Below are positions 49,801 to 61,663 of a stretch of 64,000 nt of DNA, piece after piece; the first letter of the stretch is position 1, and every line of letters begins with the position of its first letter. The notes under the pieces were generated by a model. It did not search any database, was not told the origin of the DNA, and saw nothing but the letters and a program-made list of their open reading frames with translations. The translations under genes and the position numbers were made by a program. The stretch comes from Sphagnum magellanicum (taxonomy: Eukaryota; Streptophyta; Sphagnopsida; Sphagnales; Sphagnaceae): contig CM038915.1 of assembly GCA_021904315.1 (NCBI GenBank), forward strand, positions 9,982,001 through 10,046,000, read 5' to 3'.

Positions 49801-50858
49801 CTGTGGCATCTCTTGAAGTTGGATTTGCTACAGAAGGGATGACAGATTCTGTGCAGCCCACAAAAGCACATGCCAAAGTGAATGAACATTCTTCAGTAAA
49901 AAGACACCAGCAGTCCTGTACAAGGCTCCTGATGAAGCATCCTGTGTAGAGACTAATGAGTCCATCCCATGTAAAGACTCATGAGTCCTTCCATCTGGTC
50001 AGAATTGTGTATACCAGACATGAGGAGACTTGAGGAAGCACATCACAATGATGAGCTTCACAGCAGATTCAGTCCCTATACTACAAGATCGACATAAAAT
50101 AGAGGTCAAACTCGTGCATGATGAGGGGGGGATTTTGTCCAGCATTGGCCTGCAACAATTCCTATACTCCAGCCTCACCAAAATCATCAAATCCCACTCC
50201 CCAAACCCTTTCCGGCTGTCCTAATAATCCATACTGTCGAGCATTCTTCACTGCAAAAAGAGATGTCGTGATCTGTACCAGTTTGCCTCATTAACTAGCG
50301 ACATTGCGGTTCCCGCAATGCGCGTCATAATTCACCCTCACACGGTTACTAACTCAGAGAATCTCGCTTCTTCTTCAATACCAGCCATAGCTTCCACAGA
50401 AAACGAAACTTGCAAGTGAGATCTTCAAGCGCAAACTTCTTCTTCCTCACATTGCCACACACCAAAAAAGAAAACAGAATGCAAAAAAGAACAACAGTTC
50501 TCACTCAGACTTCAAAAATACAGAAGGCAAACCGGAAACAAAAACAAAAATAAAAATAAAATCGAAAGAAGAACAGGGAATTATCTTCCATACCTTCGTT
50601 ATCATCCACAGATGTTTTCACCTTCGGCTCACTGGCCACACACCGAATACCTCCACAACCACCAATCCGTCTAGTGAACAGGCAACGCTGCTTCCCATCT
50701 TCCAATTCCCGCCTACTACTACTTCTACTACGCATCCCGATGTCTCTCCTAGTCCTAATCCAAATACCCGCATCCCGACTGTCGGAAACACACGACTGAT
50801 TCACAGACAGACCGCAAGCCCCTTGAACCGAGAAAGCAGCCATTGTCGCCATCCCCAT
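43900..50858 (-). CDS. PHS1: alpha-1,4-glucan phosphorylase, plastidial L-type
   Basis: Releases glucose-1-phosphate from alpha-1,4-glucans with a pyridoxal phosphate cofactor. Exons: 50858-50594, 49848-49604, 49320-49219, 48996-48820, 48572-48297, 48171-47900, 47484-47367, 47175-46822, 46695-46543, 46236-46108, 45290-44977, 44773-44587, 44431-44231, 44016-43900. All phases agree, giving 969 aa, the usual length of the plastid form. The start MGMATMAAF opens an Arg/Ser-rich transit-like leader. Motifs: [20 protein letters not shown] (near 210), [37 protein letters not shown] and [11 protein letters not shown], with the cofactor lysine at 815. About 48 extra residues (519-566) before [13 protein letters not shown] correspond to the L-type insertion. 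Here it is rich in Lys and Pro (about 12 Lys, 7 acidic). No break was seen. Confidence 0.95.
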
Positions 50859-51125
50859 GACTCGTCCGTCCGTCTCCCGCGACACACAATTTACAAAACA
50901 CTCACTCTCGTCGCACAAGAAAAATCGCTTCGAATTAATCCACAAGAATAGAGATGAGGACGACGCTCGCCCGTCCGTCCGCTCGCAGCGCAAAATGTCA
51001 GAGCAGCAGCTGAGCAGCAGCAACAAGAAGAAGAGCGCGAGCGACACAAGACGCTGCTGCGTCGGACTCCTCGTGTGTGTGGTGCGCAGCAGTGTACGCA
51101 ATTTTGCTACGGTATAGTTGCTACG

Positions 51126-51133
51126 TATTTATA
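51126..51133 (-). promoter_or_regulatory. candidate TATA box of the glucan phosphorylase gene
   Basis: TATAAATA on the minus strand, about 270 bases upstream of the start codon. This would place transcription start near 51100 with a leader of some 240 bases. No other TATA-like word of this quality was seen nearer the start codon. Confidence 0.45.
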
Positions 51134-51189
51134 CTAGGTATACCGTATAATGATAACGTATGCGTGGTAAGAAATTTAAGAAACTATTC

Positions 51190-51770
51190 CACTCACAGTT
51201 TTACTTGCCTATTCTGTCAATTCACCTTACCCGTTCTGTCGATTCACCTTACCTGTTCTGTCGATTTACCTCACCTATTCTGTCTATTTCACCTTTCCTG
51301 TTCTCTCAATTAACCTTACCTATTCTGTTCAATTTTACCTTACCTGTTCGGTCGATTCAGCTTTTACCTCTTTCTGTCAAATTTTACCTCAACCATTCTT
51401 TTAATTTACCTTACCTGTTCCATCAATTCACCTTACCTATTCTATCAATTAACCACACCTCTTCTGTCAATTTGCCTTCACCTATTCTGTCAATTTAATT
51501 ACCTTTCACGTTCTGCGGATTCACCTTAACCTCCTTCAGTCAAATTTACTTTACATATTCTGTCATTTTACCTTACCTGTTCTGTCAGTTCACATTACCT
51601 CTTTCTGTCACTTTACCTTACCTATTCTGTCAATTCACCCCCTATCTCTTCTGTCACTATTATGTAAGCAATTCTGTCAATTTCACTTACCTATTCTGTC
51701 AAGTTACCCTACCTATTCTGCCTGAATTTTACCTCACCTGGTTTGTCCATTTACCTAACCTATTATTTAC
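51190..51770. repeat. minisatellite of about 20-22 bp
   Basis: Some 25 imperfect copies of a CACCTTACCTATTCTGTCAAT-like unit with length variants. It begins about 60 bases beyond the candidate TATA box of the phosphorylase gene. The open frames across it are repeat products. Confidence 0.9.
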
Positions 51771-53334
51771 TAAGAAATTTACTGTAGAACTTGGAATGTG
51801 TGAGTCATGTGTGAGAGAGAGAGAGAGGATCTGTGCCCATACTTTTAACTGTTTTCAGCCTACACACTTTGGCTATGGAATATTTGGGTCCTTTCCCAAC
51901 TGATAATTAAAAAATAATGCTCCAAATAAGCTTTATAAACAAAACTTGATTTCTTTGTTTATTCCATCATTTTTTTGTTTATTTGAAAAAGAAAATGGTA
52001 GAAATTATGGGTGTGGGTGATATCTAGTAAGGGGATGACAATCAATTGAATGTGGATTCCCCAACCCAATCCCTCAAAGAATATTAATAATAATAATAAC
52101 TAACTTGGGCTCCATGTTGCTACGCACTACCATTGACAATGAAACGATAAAAAATAATAATAACGAGGGTTTACATTTGAAAACTTTGTTATTTTCATAT
52201 ATATATATATATATAGGATTCAAATTTTACAAAATATTATTCAATTATCATCTAAGGGAAAATTTAATTAGTCACCTTTGTCTTTAATTCATTGAGATTC
52301 TGGAAGCAATTAGGATGGATAAACATTAAATCAGCTAAGCAAGTGACAATTAAATGTTTGAATTAGGTATTTAAAGGAGAAGTTTCTATTGAAAACTAAC
52401 TTAATCTCAACCCAAAAAAATAAAATAAAAAATTGTTAATTTCTTGAAATAGTCTCAACATATTCAAATAAAATAATACATATTCACATTTGTATGAAAT
52501 TACATGTAAACATGTGTATGAAATTGGAAAGACACAAAGATTCAATTTTTTTTTTTTTTAAAGACACAAAGATTTCAAAAGACATTGAAAAAAATAAAGA
52601 GATTTATTTTTCTTTTGATATCTTAAGATCCAAAAGGACATTTTGAAACATTACTACAACTTGTAAAATGTTTAATTTTAAAATTTTGGTTTGGAATCGA
52701 CTTTTAATAAATTTACAGTTTTGAATTGTCTTTTTTGTACAACCTACAACTATAGCCCATCCCACCTAAACCAGCTCCAATGAAATCATCTTTTTTGGAA
52801 TAATAAATTAAGTGAGTAGCAAACTATGATATTATAGGAAAAGAATAGTAATGATGCTTGAAGGATTATTTATTGAATTTTATTTATGAATATATTGGGT
52901 TGGTTATTGAAGGCAACATTTTAGCATTGTTTTAGAGGTGAATTTCCAATCCACAATTTGCAACCTAACACCATGGATGGACAAGAGCAAGCTAGGGTGG
53001 TCCATCCCCTTGTGTCAAACGAGATTTTTGCCTTTGATGCTTTGATTGGGGCATTTTTTTTTCCCTTGGGTGGTTGAGTGAGTCTAAACCTAAACTCAAC
53101 TTGATGGACCAACATGGTGTTGGCAAGGAGCCATCCTGGGCCATTCATCAACAACAAAAGGAGAGAGAGAAGGGGCCCACTTTCATTAGATTCTTGTCAC
53201 AAGTGGCTTCCTTTTTTTGTTTTGTTTTGTTTTGTTTTGCCACTACACCATGATGATGGGATGATGACATTGCAATAATAGTGAAGGAGGCATGGCAAGT
53301 GTTGGGCCATGTGATGCCAAATATTCAAATTGTG
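51771..53334. other. AT-rich DNA with microsatellites, no gene seen
   Basis: Contains (TA)n at about 52197-52215 and (TTTTG)n at about 53219-53239. No supported gene. Confidence 0.5.
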
Positions 53335-53620
53335 TAATATGCCCTAAGTTTTACCTACTAGTAGTGTTGGGTAGGTTTTATTGAATTTAATAATACCATA
53401 ATTTTGTAATATGCTCTAAGTTTTACCTAGTAGTAGTGTTGGGTAGGTTCTATTGAATTTAATAATACCATAATTTTGTAATATGCTCTAAGTTTTACCT
53501 ACTAGTAGTGTTGGGTAGGTTTTATTGAATTTAATATACCATAATTTTGTAATATGCTCTAAGTTTTACCTAGTAGTTGTGCTGGATAGGTTTATTGAAT
53601 TTAATATGCCATAATCAGGT
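53335..53620. repeat. 72-bp tandem repeat, four copies
   Basis: Units beginning TAATATGCYCTAAGTTTTAC and including GTTGGGTAGGTTYTATTGAA repeat four times with few differences, so the array is young. Confidence 0.9.
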
Positions 53621-55600
53621 AAAGATAAATATAAATTCTTCAAGAATATATATGTTAGGGTAAAGGAAAATTTAGACTTCCAAAAACTGCCAAACTGAGT
53701 AAGGGTGAGAGTATATCTAGTATATGGCAATGTTGTGTGGTAATTTGATTTTTTTAATTACCACTGGTTCTAGGTTTTTTTCAGGTTATTTCAGAAATAT
53801 CAAAGAACTGGCAGTTCATATGAAAGAATTGACAAAGGACCAATGGTTAGAAAGGCAATTTTTTAATTTTCAAAAATAAAAATAAAATTGAGAACCAAGG
53901 TTTTATACCAAGAAAAGTTTTTTTTTCACACTCGCCTAGGTATATACCAGTGTTGTGTGTGTAAATGTCAATATACCAGTGTTGTGTTGTTGTATACAGC
54001 TTGTAAATCCCTTGTAAGTGGTAAATCATTTACACTTACACTTTCAAATTTTCTACACTTAACACTTATCCTGTTGCAGTGTATTTTATTTTTTCACACC
54101 TACACAAGGTCAGTGTAAATATTTGTCAAATACACGTACATGGTCCTATGTAAATGTTTTGGGGCATGTAAATGTAAATGCTAAATTTAGCTGTAAAGCC
54201 ACCACCCTGTCTTTGGGCCTCCTTTCACCCCAAACCCTTCTTTCAGGGGTATCCGTAAAGTAAGAAAATTTTACTAAATCTGGGAATGAAATGCTGAAAA
54301 TCAGCATTTAATGCACAAGGTTCAAGACTACCTATAGTAGCTTTACAAGTAGGAGCAGTGAAAATATATGCAGCAAGAGTGGAGGCGCTAAAGAAAAAGG
54401 AAAGACAGGGTGAAACTGAGTTCACCACAAAAACTGAGGTGCCCCCAAGCCCCCACCCTTGAATGCTAATGTTTTTCTTTTTCCGGGTGGGTTTTTATTT
54501 TTCTGAATCTCACACTATTTATGATCAAACTCAGGGTTCTAGTGTTGTTTTCCTTACTTTATAGATAATTTTATTATATACCTTTAATGACCATATTTTC
54601 TTGTAAAGTCGTATGAATTAGTTGTGGGTGTATATTTTGATGGTTTGTTATTTTGCAATGGGCCACTTAGCTGGCTTATCATCGAAAACCTTATGAAATC
54701 TCCCCTCCTCAAGTAAAAATCACATTTTTTACATTGTTTTAAATAGCCATGTAAAATCATATATATATACAATTTTTTTTTATCAGACTGTGTAAAATTA
54801 AATAAATATATTTATTTTTACACTGACACGGAGTGTAAGTCCCTGACCATTTACACACACAACATTGGTATATGCCCACTTATTTTTATTGTAGTAGAAA
54901 CATTTATTATTATGTTTTATTACATTGTTTCACTTGGATACAAAACATGGTAATTTACAGTAATTCAAAGAAAAATATCAAAATAAAATATTCAAAAATT
55001 GATTTATTTATTATTTATTTTACTTATGGTCATTTATTATTGATTTTATTCACATTTGTGCGTTAAAAGGTAAAAGTACATTACAATGTAGTTTTATGAA
55101 AGACTTAGTGACTATTTTTTCTTTTTTGTGAGTCAAATCTTGTTGTATACAACTCAAATGTAGTTGAGATATTTATTAAAAAATGAAATGAAAAACCAAA
55201 ACTTTTTTTTTGTTTTTCCAACTTTAAAATTTTTACATCAAAAAAATCAAATATTCAATGATAAATGAACTTTATAACATAAGTTACATTTAGCGTCACA
55301 ATCCAAAAAATATATGCTTGTGAACTTTTTTTTTTCTTATGGAATTCAAGAACATACTCACAACTTTGGGAAACCCTACTTTGAAATTTATAATATTTAA
55401 GATGAAAAATCAAGAAACAAAAGGTCTCTCATTACTTTAACAATTTTTTTAATATTTTAAAATAACAAAAGTCCATGTATATACCTAAAAGGATTTATAA
55501 AAAAGATTAAGTTAGGGTGATTTGAACTTGGAGATGGGAAAAATGTTTAACTTCAACATCATTTAATTGTTTTTACTTTAAAACACATCAAATATGGTTT
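53621..55600. other. AT-rich DNA, no gene seen
   Basis: Only short open frames and simple sequence; nothing supported. Confidence 0.4.
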
Positions 55601-55639
55601 CTCAAAATGGAATTTCAACTACCCATTTTGGTCCACCCT

Positions 55640-56600
55640 AATGTGCTAACACTAAAAAAATGTCATAATTGCATGTAAAGGATTTTAATGCATTATTTTT
55701 ATGATCACATGTAGGAAATAAAATTCTAATTCATTTTTTACAATTGCACATAAGTTGTTAAAACTGCATGAAAAGAATCAATTATTAATTCGTCTCATTT
55801 ATAGTCATATGTAAGAATCTTACAATCACATGTTAAAAATTATTCTTTTTATTTACAGTCACATGTAAGAAATAAATTCTCAATTGATTCTCATTTTCAC
55901 ACATAAAAATCTCACAATTACATGTAAAAATGAATTTATCAACATTTTTATTGTTATCATATGTAAAAATGTCACAATAAAAGGTTAGCAATAAGTTTTT
56001 TGATTCATTGTTTCATTTAGTTGCATGTAAACAATAAATTTGTGATTGATTTTTTATAGTAGCATATAAAAATAGTTTAATTAGATGTAAAAACTAACTT
56101 ATTAATTCATATTTTGTGATTACATCATACTTGACTTAATATTTATGGTTGTGTATAGAAATGTTATTGTTGTATGTAAAACACAAATTTATTCATGTAT
56201 TTTATTTACAATTGCATGTAAAAATGTTTCATTTTTTACAATCACATGTATTTTGATTACAATCATTTTTGTGTGTGTTTCAAGGGTTTTTTCATTTTAG
56301 GGTTTCTTGATTATAATTGCATGTAAATTGTGGGTGTTTGTTGCAAGCTTCCCAAAAAAAAAAAAAAAAATGATTTCTCAATTTCAATCGCGTGTAAAAA
56401 TGTTGGTCACATGTTTTCTTTTTATAAATGTGGGGTAGGGAGGTTTCTCAATTTTTAGTTACATTTATTGCAAATGTTACATAGTCGCGTGTTTGAAAGG
56501 ATTTTTTTCTTTTGAGGTTTCACAATTTTGATCACATATATTGTGGGTGTTGGTTGCATGTTTGAAATTTTTTTTCCTCGAGTTTTCAATTTTGGTTGCA
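55640..56600. repeat. highly degenerate repeat with CACATGTAA words
   Basis: CACATGTAAGAAATAAA-, GCATGTAAAAATG- and TTACAATYACATGTA-like words recur every 40-70 bases across about 1 kb. Copies are too diverged to define a unit exactly. Confidence 0.5.
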
Positions 56601-59130
56601 TGTATGTGAGGTTAAGGGTGAAAGCACACTACAATGACCCCCTTTTATGCACTCTTGTGTTTAATATAATTGTTGCAAAAGTATGGTGGATTTGATTTTG
56701 GGTATCAATTTTGATATTTGGACCTTACAATTATTATTTTTACAAAATTAATGTTATGTAAATTTTTTTTAATAATGAATTTCATTATCTATATCGAAGG
56801 ATCCATGGGTATATTTATAATATACATTGGTTTAATAGGGCCACTATTTCGTTTTGCCTACACTAATTTTCAAATTTCATTATTCATTAAAATAATCAAA
56901 TTTAATGAAATTTAAAATATGGGCCATCTAATTATGTTTATCATCTTCCATGTGAATGTGATTACTTGTCAAATTTTCAATTTATCAAACATTTATTGCA
57001 TGTTTGTTGAAAAAACTCATTTTTTGATATTAAAATTTTCAAATTAGTCAGATGGTATCCAAACATGGTTCAAACTATGTGAAATGACATGGTTCAATAT
57101 ACTTTTAACTTTCATAAGGATTAAAAATCATTTAAATTATTTTTGGAATATATTTGTGTTTTTGAATACACACGTACACTACATTTGTTTTCACAAATAT
57201 ATTCTAATTTTTCATTTTTATAAAATGAAATGAAATATTTAAAAAATATCTTGCCTAATTTATATCCTAACATAATATTCAAAAATATTGTGAAAATATT
57301 TCAAAAGTTTATCGTGGGATACATTCAAACATGCACATCCTTAGAAAGTAATACAACATGACATCCCAAAGGGGGTTACCGTAGTGTGTTTTCACCATTA
57401 GTTTATTTTTTTAAAAAATTATTGTTGCAAGTGTCTCGATTTTGGTTACATGTATTGTGGATGTCATTCACACATGTTCAAATTTTTAAACAAAAACATT
57501 TTCTTGGATTTTTCAAATTTTGTCACTTTTAATGTAGGTTACACTTGGATCTCAAGATTTTTTATTTAGTGTTTCTATGTTCCTTTATTTTGGTCATGTG
57601 TATTTGGGTAATGGCTACATGTTTTTTCCTTTTTGTTCTTGTAGTGATTTTTTAAAATATTGTCGATATGAATGAATGTGTTTGTGATTACCTTGTTATT
57701 GGTGTCCAAATCAGTTACATTTACAACTAAGATTAGTGGAATCCTCCATGGCATTGTAATCATAAGTGCTTGTAGCTACATTTTCAACCAACTTTTGTAA
57801 TTGTAAATGCAACTATGTGTTGTGCACATGGTACAAATTTGATGAGAATATAACAAAAAAACAATTATTATTAACTATGTTTAATAACATCCAATAACAA
57901 TTAATAATTGAATTGTTTTGCAACTTGTAGTATGTGTTTACAACTACACATAGTTGATTGGACCAACTATGGTTTCTTGGGTGCCACCATGTTTATAAGA
58001 GCCACACCCACCCACTTAGCCTAATCATTATTTATTTTAGAATATTCCCATAATACTTTAAGAATCTTTCATTTGAAAGTTGAAAAAATTCAAATTTAAC
58101 TTAACAAGATGTTGCAATATATTATTTTATAAATATTTATTTAGATAACCTTTCCCAAAATATGTTTGTGTTTAAATGATCTCCCCAAGAATAGAAGTCT
58201 TACAGTGCATAATGAATGTTTTTGAATATTTTGCCTTCATTAAATCATTCCAAATCATATCACATGTTTCCATAATATATAGAAAACATTATCATGCAAA
58301 AAAATTAAAAACTTACAACATTAATACAAAATTTGACACAAAACATTAAAAATGAATTATTTGTCATGCATCATGTTGCCCATTTTAGCGTGAACACACC
58401 GTTTTATTCAACATGTATTGCAACTACAAATCCAAGGACCACAAGTCCATTTAAAATATCATTGAACAAACAATTGTTTTAATTGTTACAAATCCAAGTT
58501 TCAAATCCAAATATTACAATTATAAATCCATGTTTGAAATTCAAATAAAAATATAATTAAAGTGAAAATATTCACTAATAAAAAATATTGTAAGTGAAAA
58601 AAATCTAATTAAAGTTGGAGATAAACACACACACACAAATTGTTTAAAAAATAATTCATATCCCATAAATCTTCCATTGGAAAATAGTTGTCAAACAACA
58701 TTATGTTACATATTGAAAGTAAAATATAGTGTATCATCCATGTGCATTAATTATCCCTAATTTATTTTGCAAGGTTTAACTAACAAACAATGTTTATTCT
58801 TTAAATAATTTGATCACACCTACTATTACTTTAGTCTTATCCACATCAACAAACTCCAATTGGGCTTCTTGAAACCTAACTTATTACCATGTGTGCTAAT
58901 GCAATCATCATATATGTTCACCACAACACATCAACTTTATGTTCTTTATGAATAACCACCTTCTACCATGGTGTTTTGGGCTCACTTTAACAAAAGAAAC
59001 TTGTTAAACTTACAACAACAAAATAATTGGTTCATCAAAATCACATAATTTTTTTTGAAAATAGGCAAGTAGAAAACTAACCTCATTTTTTTAATAGGTT
59101 GGGTTACCTCTATTGTTAGTCATGTTCTTC
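56601..59130. other. AT-rich DNA, no gene seen
   Basis: No supported gene or RNA. Probably old repeat-derived DNA. Confidence 0.4.
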
Positions 59131-59139
59131 ACCCACTAA

Positions 59140-59990
59140 TAATTGAATAAAACAATTAGTGAAAAATTAAACCATGATCTAATTTTTTTTATTTCCTTCA
59201 AGGTCCTTACATGTATTGGATCACTTGAAGCACATACATTCATCTTCATTCCTTCAGGACTTCTAGTAAACAAATGCAACATCCCAATTTCATAAGTAAC
59301 TAAAAGAGCAATCAATTTCATCATCACCTCAAAAGTGATGTCCATATGCCTTCATCTTTTTATACAACAAGCTTCAAACTTGGGGGAAATGAAATTTGGA
59401 CCAAATATGCATAAGTAGTTGTAGAACTTTGTAACTTGATGGGTGCATGCATCTATGGCATGCTTTGCCCAATTTTCCATGTCATTTATTTTTTGAAGTG
59501 AGTTAAAAATCCCATAGGTTTACCATTGACATACCAGGTTCTAAAACCTATGCATGTTCAAATTCAACCCTCCCATCTTGAACATATGCCTTTTCATCCT
59601 TTTACTTCCTAGAATCACCATAACACAATATTTCTTATTAAATGTCTTAAGCAATCTACTAAAACTATAACCACTAACATCCATAACTTCTTTTCATGGT
59701 CACAAAAAATAAAATTCACCTATTATAGCCAACTTCATGGAGTCATCACATCCATTCATCCATGTTTGCACATTCAACTTGCTTGCTATTGGGAAAATAA
59801 TTGGAAGCATCAAAACTTGGGAACTCATTGTATCCATAGTGTCATAATTTACATGTTTGAGAGTTCATAATTGGTGTAAAATCCCACATATATGAAGATT
59901 AAAGAAAACTTTTGTTGTAGCCCCTTCAAGTACCTTGCCAAAAACTACATCACAACTCACCCTATCATTATGTCCCTTATGGTTGGAAAG
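59140..59990 (-). pseudogene. unrecognised protein relic
   Basis: One minus-strand reading, with about seven stops, keeps protein-like composition over some 250 codons. Segments include MSSQVLMLPIIFPIASKLNV, WMNGCDDSMKLAIIGEFYF, SRLLKTFNKKYCVMVILGSK, NWAKHAIDACTHQVTKFYNY and LLVTYEIGMLHLFTRSPEGM. I cannot name the family. Position next to a Copia relic and decay by stops suggest a dead mobile-element gene or captured host gene. Confidence 0.35.
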
Positions 59991-61290
59991 AGAAATAATA
60001 GAAATTAAAGTAAGAATTTTATAAATTCTTAAAAATAATATTGAACAAGTGTCTTGTCACCTAATGCTTGTCCCTCATGGTAATGTTCAAACCAATAACA
60101 ATCAAAATAGTCCAAATTGTTCCATCAAATTTCTAAACTAGGAGGTGCCTCATCATGTAATGACTCTACCCTTTATGGTAGGTTGAAACACAATGCACTA
60201 AAAGACTTCCCCTATTGGATCTATAACTTTTCATCTAGATTCATGCATTTCTATTTAACATGTCCATCCGTCATATGCACACATAATATTCCAAATGTCA
60301 CTCACACATTATGTAAAATTAATACAAAATTATCACACATTATATTTCGTACACCAATGCATGTTTTCTTCCCTATTGGTATATTGGTATAGTTAACCAA
60401 ATTAACAAAGTTGACAACATAGTTTATCCTTGAAAGAATTTTCAATGGAGTAATGGCAAGTTCAAAATAGGAGTACACCAAAATAACTGGGAGCACACGG
60501 ACCTCCAAGCTCACTTTTATTTTCCAACCTAATTTGACTAGTTCAAACTTCACTTACAATGTCACTCCAAACACTAGCTCAAACTTCCTCTTTCCCTTGT
60601 GAATTGATATTCAATGTCAACATGTTTACTACAAGAATGATGTCTTGGGTTCTCACTAAGTGCTATGGCACTTTGAATAAATTATAGTAGGATCCTTTTG
60701 TGGAAATACAAATTTAGCTAAAAGCTTTTATAACCAAATAATTTCAGTTGTGGCTTTGGTTAAAGCCATATATTCAGATTTTGTAAAAGATAAAACAACT
60801 AATTGTTACTTCTTACTCCCCCAAGAAACTACTCCTTGGGCAAATATAAAATAATACCTTAATGTAGGACACTAGGTATTTTTGTTTCCAGCCCAAATGG
60901 CATTAGAAAAACCATGTAATATTTGACCAAAATCATATTTATGATATTTGATGCCATAAAATGTGCCTTTGATGTATTGCATCGTATGCTTAAGAACTTG
61001 AATATGAATATCTCTTGGATTGGAAAGATATTGTGCAAGGTTGGTGACTACATATGCATAATTTGGTTGAGAATTTACTATGGAGTGCATAAGGTTACCC
61101 ACTATCTTGGAATGTGGATATATATCCATGATAACTTGCATAGTTGGAACATTTGGAAAGTCATGCATATTTTGTCAAGTTCTCAGTTGCATGGGTGTAC
61201 TAAGTGAATTACAATTGAACATGTAAAATTCTTGCAATTTGGAAATCAGATATCGTTCTTGATGTAGAATTGTCCAACCTTTTTTATGAT

Positions 61291-61663
61291 TGTGGAGGAT
61301 GGCATTACCTAAAGTGTCATGACTTAGGATATTTTGGGATACTTTGGGCAATGTCATGTCCTAGATATTTTGGGATACTTTTGGCAATATCATGGCTTAG
61401 GATATTTTTGGATACTTGGGATACTTTTGGCAATGTCATGTCCTAGGATATTTTGGGATACTTTTGGCAATATCATGGCCTAGGATATTTTGGGATACTT
61501 TTGGCAATATCATGGCCTAGGATATTTTGGGACTAGTACGGTTCAAGGTTATAAAAGGAGATAGTCTGGGGAACAACCCTTCAGCAGATCAACACCAGTT
61601 GATGGATCAATAGAGCTTGTCTTATCTTATAATTCTCCACTTGTTTGTAGTCGGTCCATAACA
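61291..61663 (+). mobile_element. putative solo LTR nested in the Copia relic
   Basis: The Copia reverse-transcriptase frame stops matching after GEIHYTL and resumes at HNHKKGWTILHQ. The 373 bases between begin TGTGGAGG and end CCATAACA, the TG...CA form of LTRs. On the plus strand a TTATAAAAGG box lies near 61551. No clear 5-bp target duplication was seen, so loss of flanking bases or a different element type remains possible. Confidence 0.5.
61313..61535. repeat. 37-bp tandem repeat inside the nested LTR-like insert
   Basis: About six units of the form TAGGATATTTTGGGATACTT followed by TTGGCAATATCATGGCC, alternating ATATC/ATGTC and GGCC/GTCC variants. The repeats lie just upstream of the TATA-like box, where LTR enhancers usually sit. 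Confidence 0.85.

Noticed and set aside
51077-51498. Open frames with FCRFTLPILSI-like repeats
   Set aside because: The 20-22-bp minisatellite is near-periodic in three frames and lacks stops; not protein-coding.
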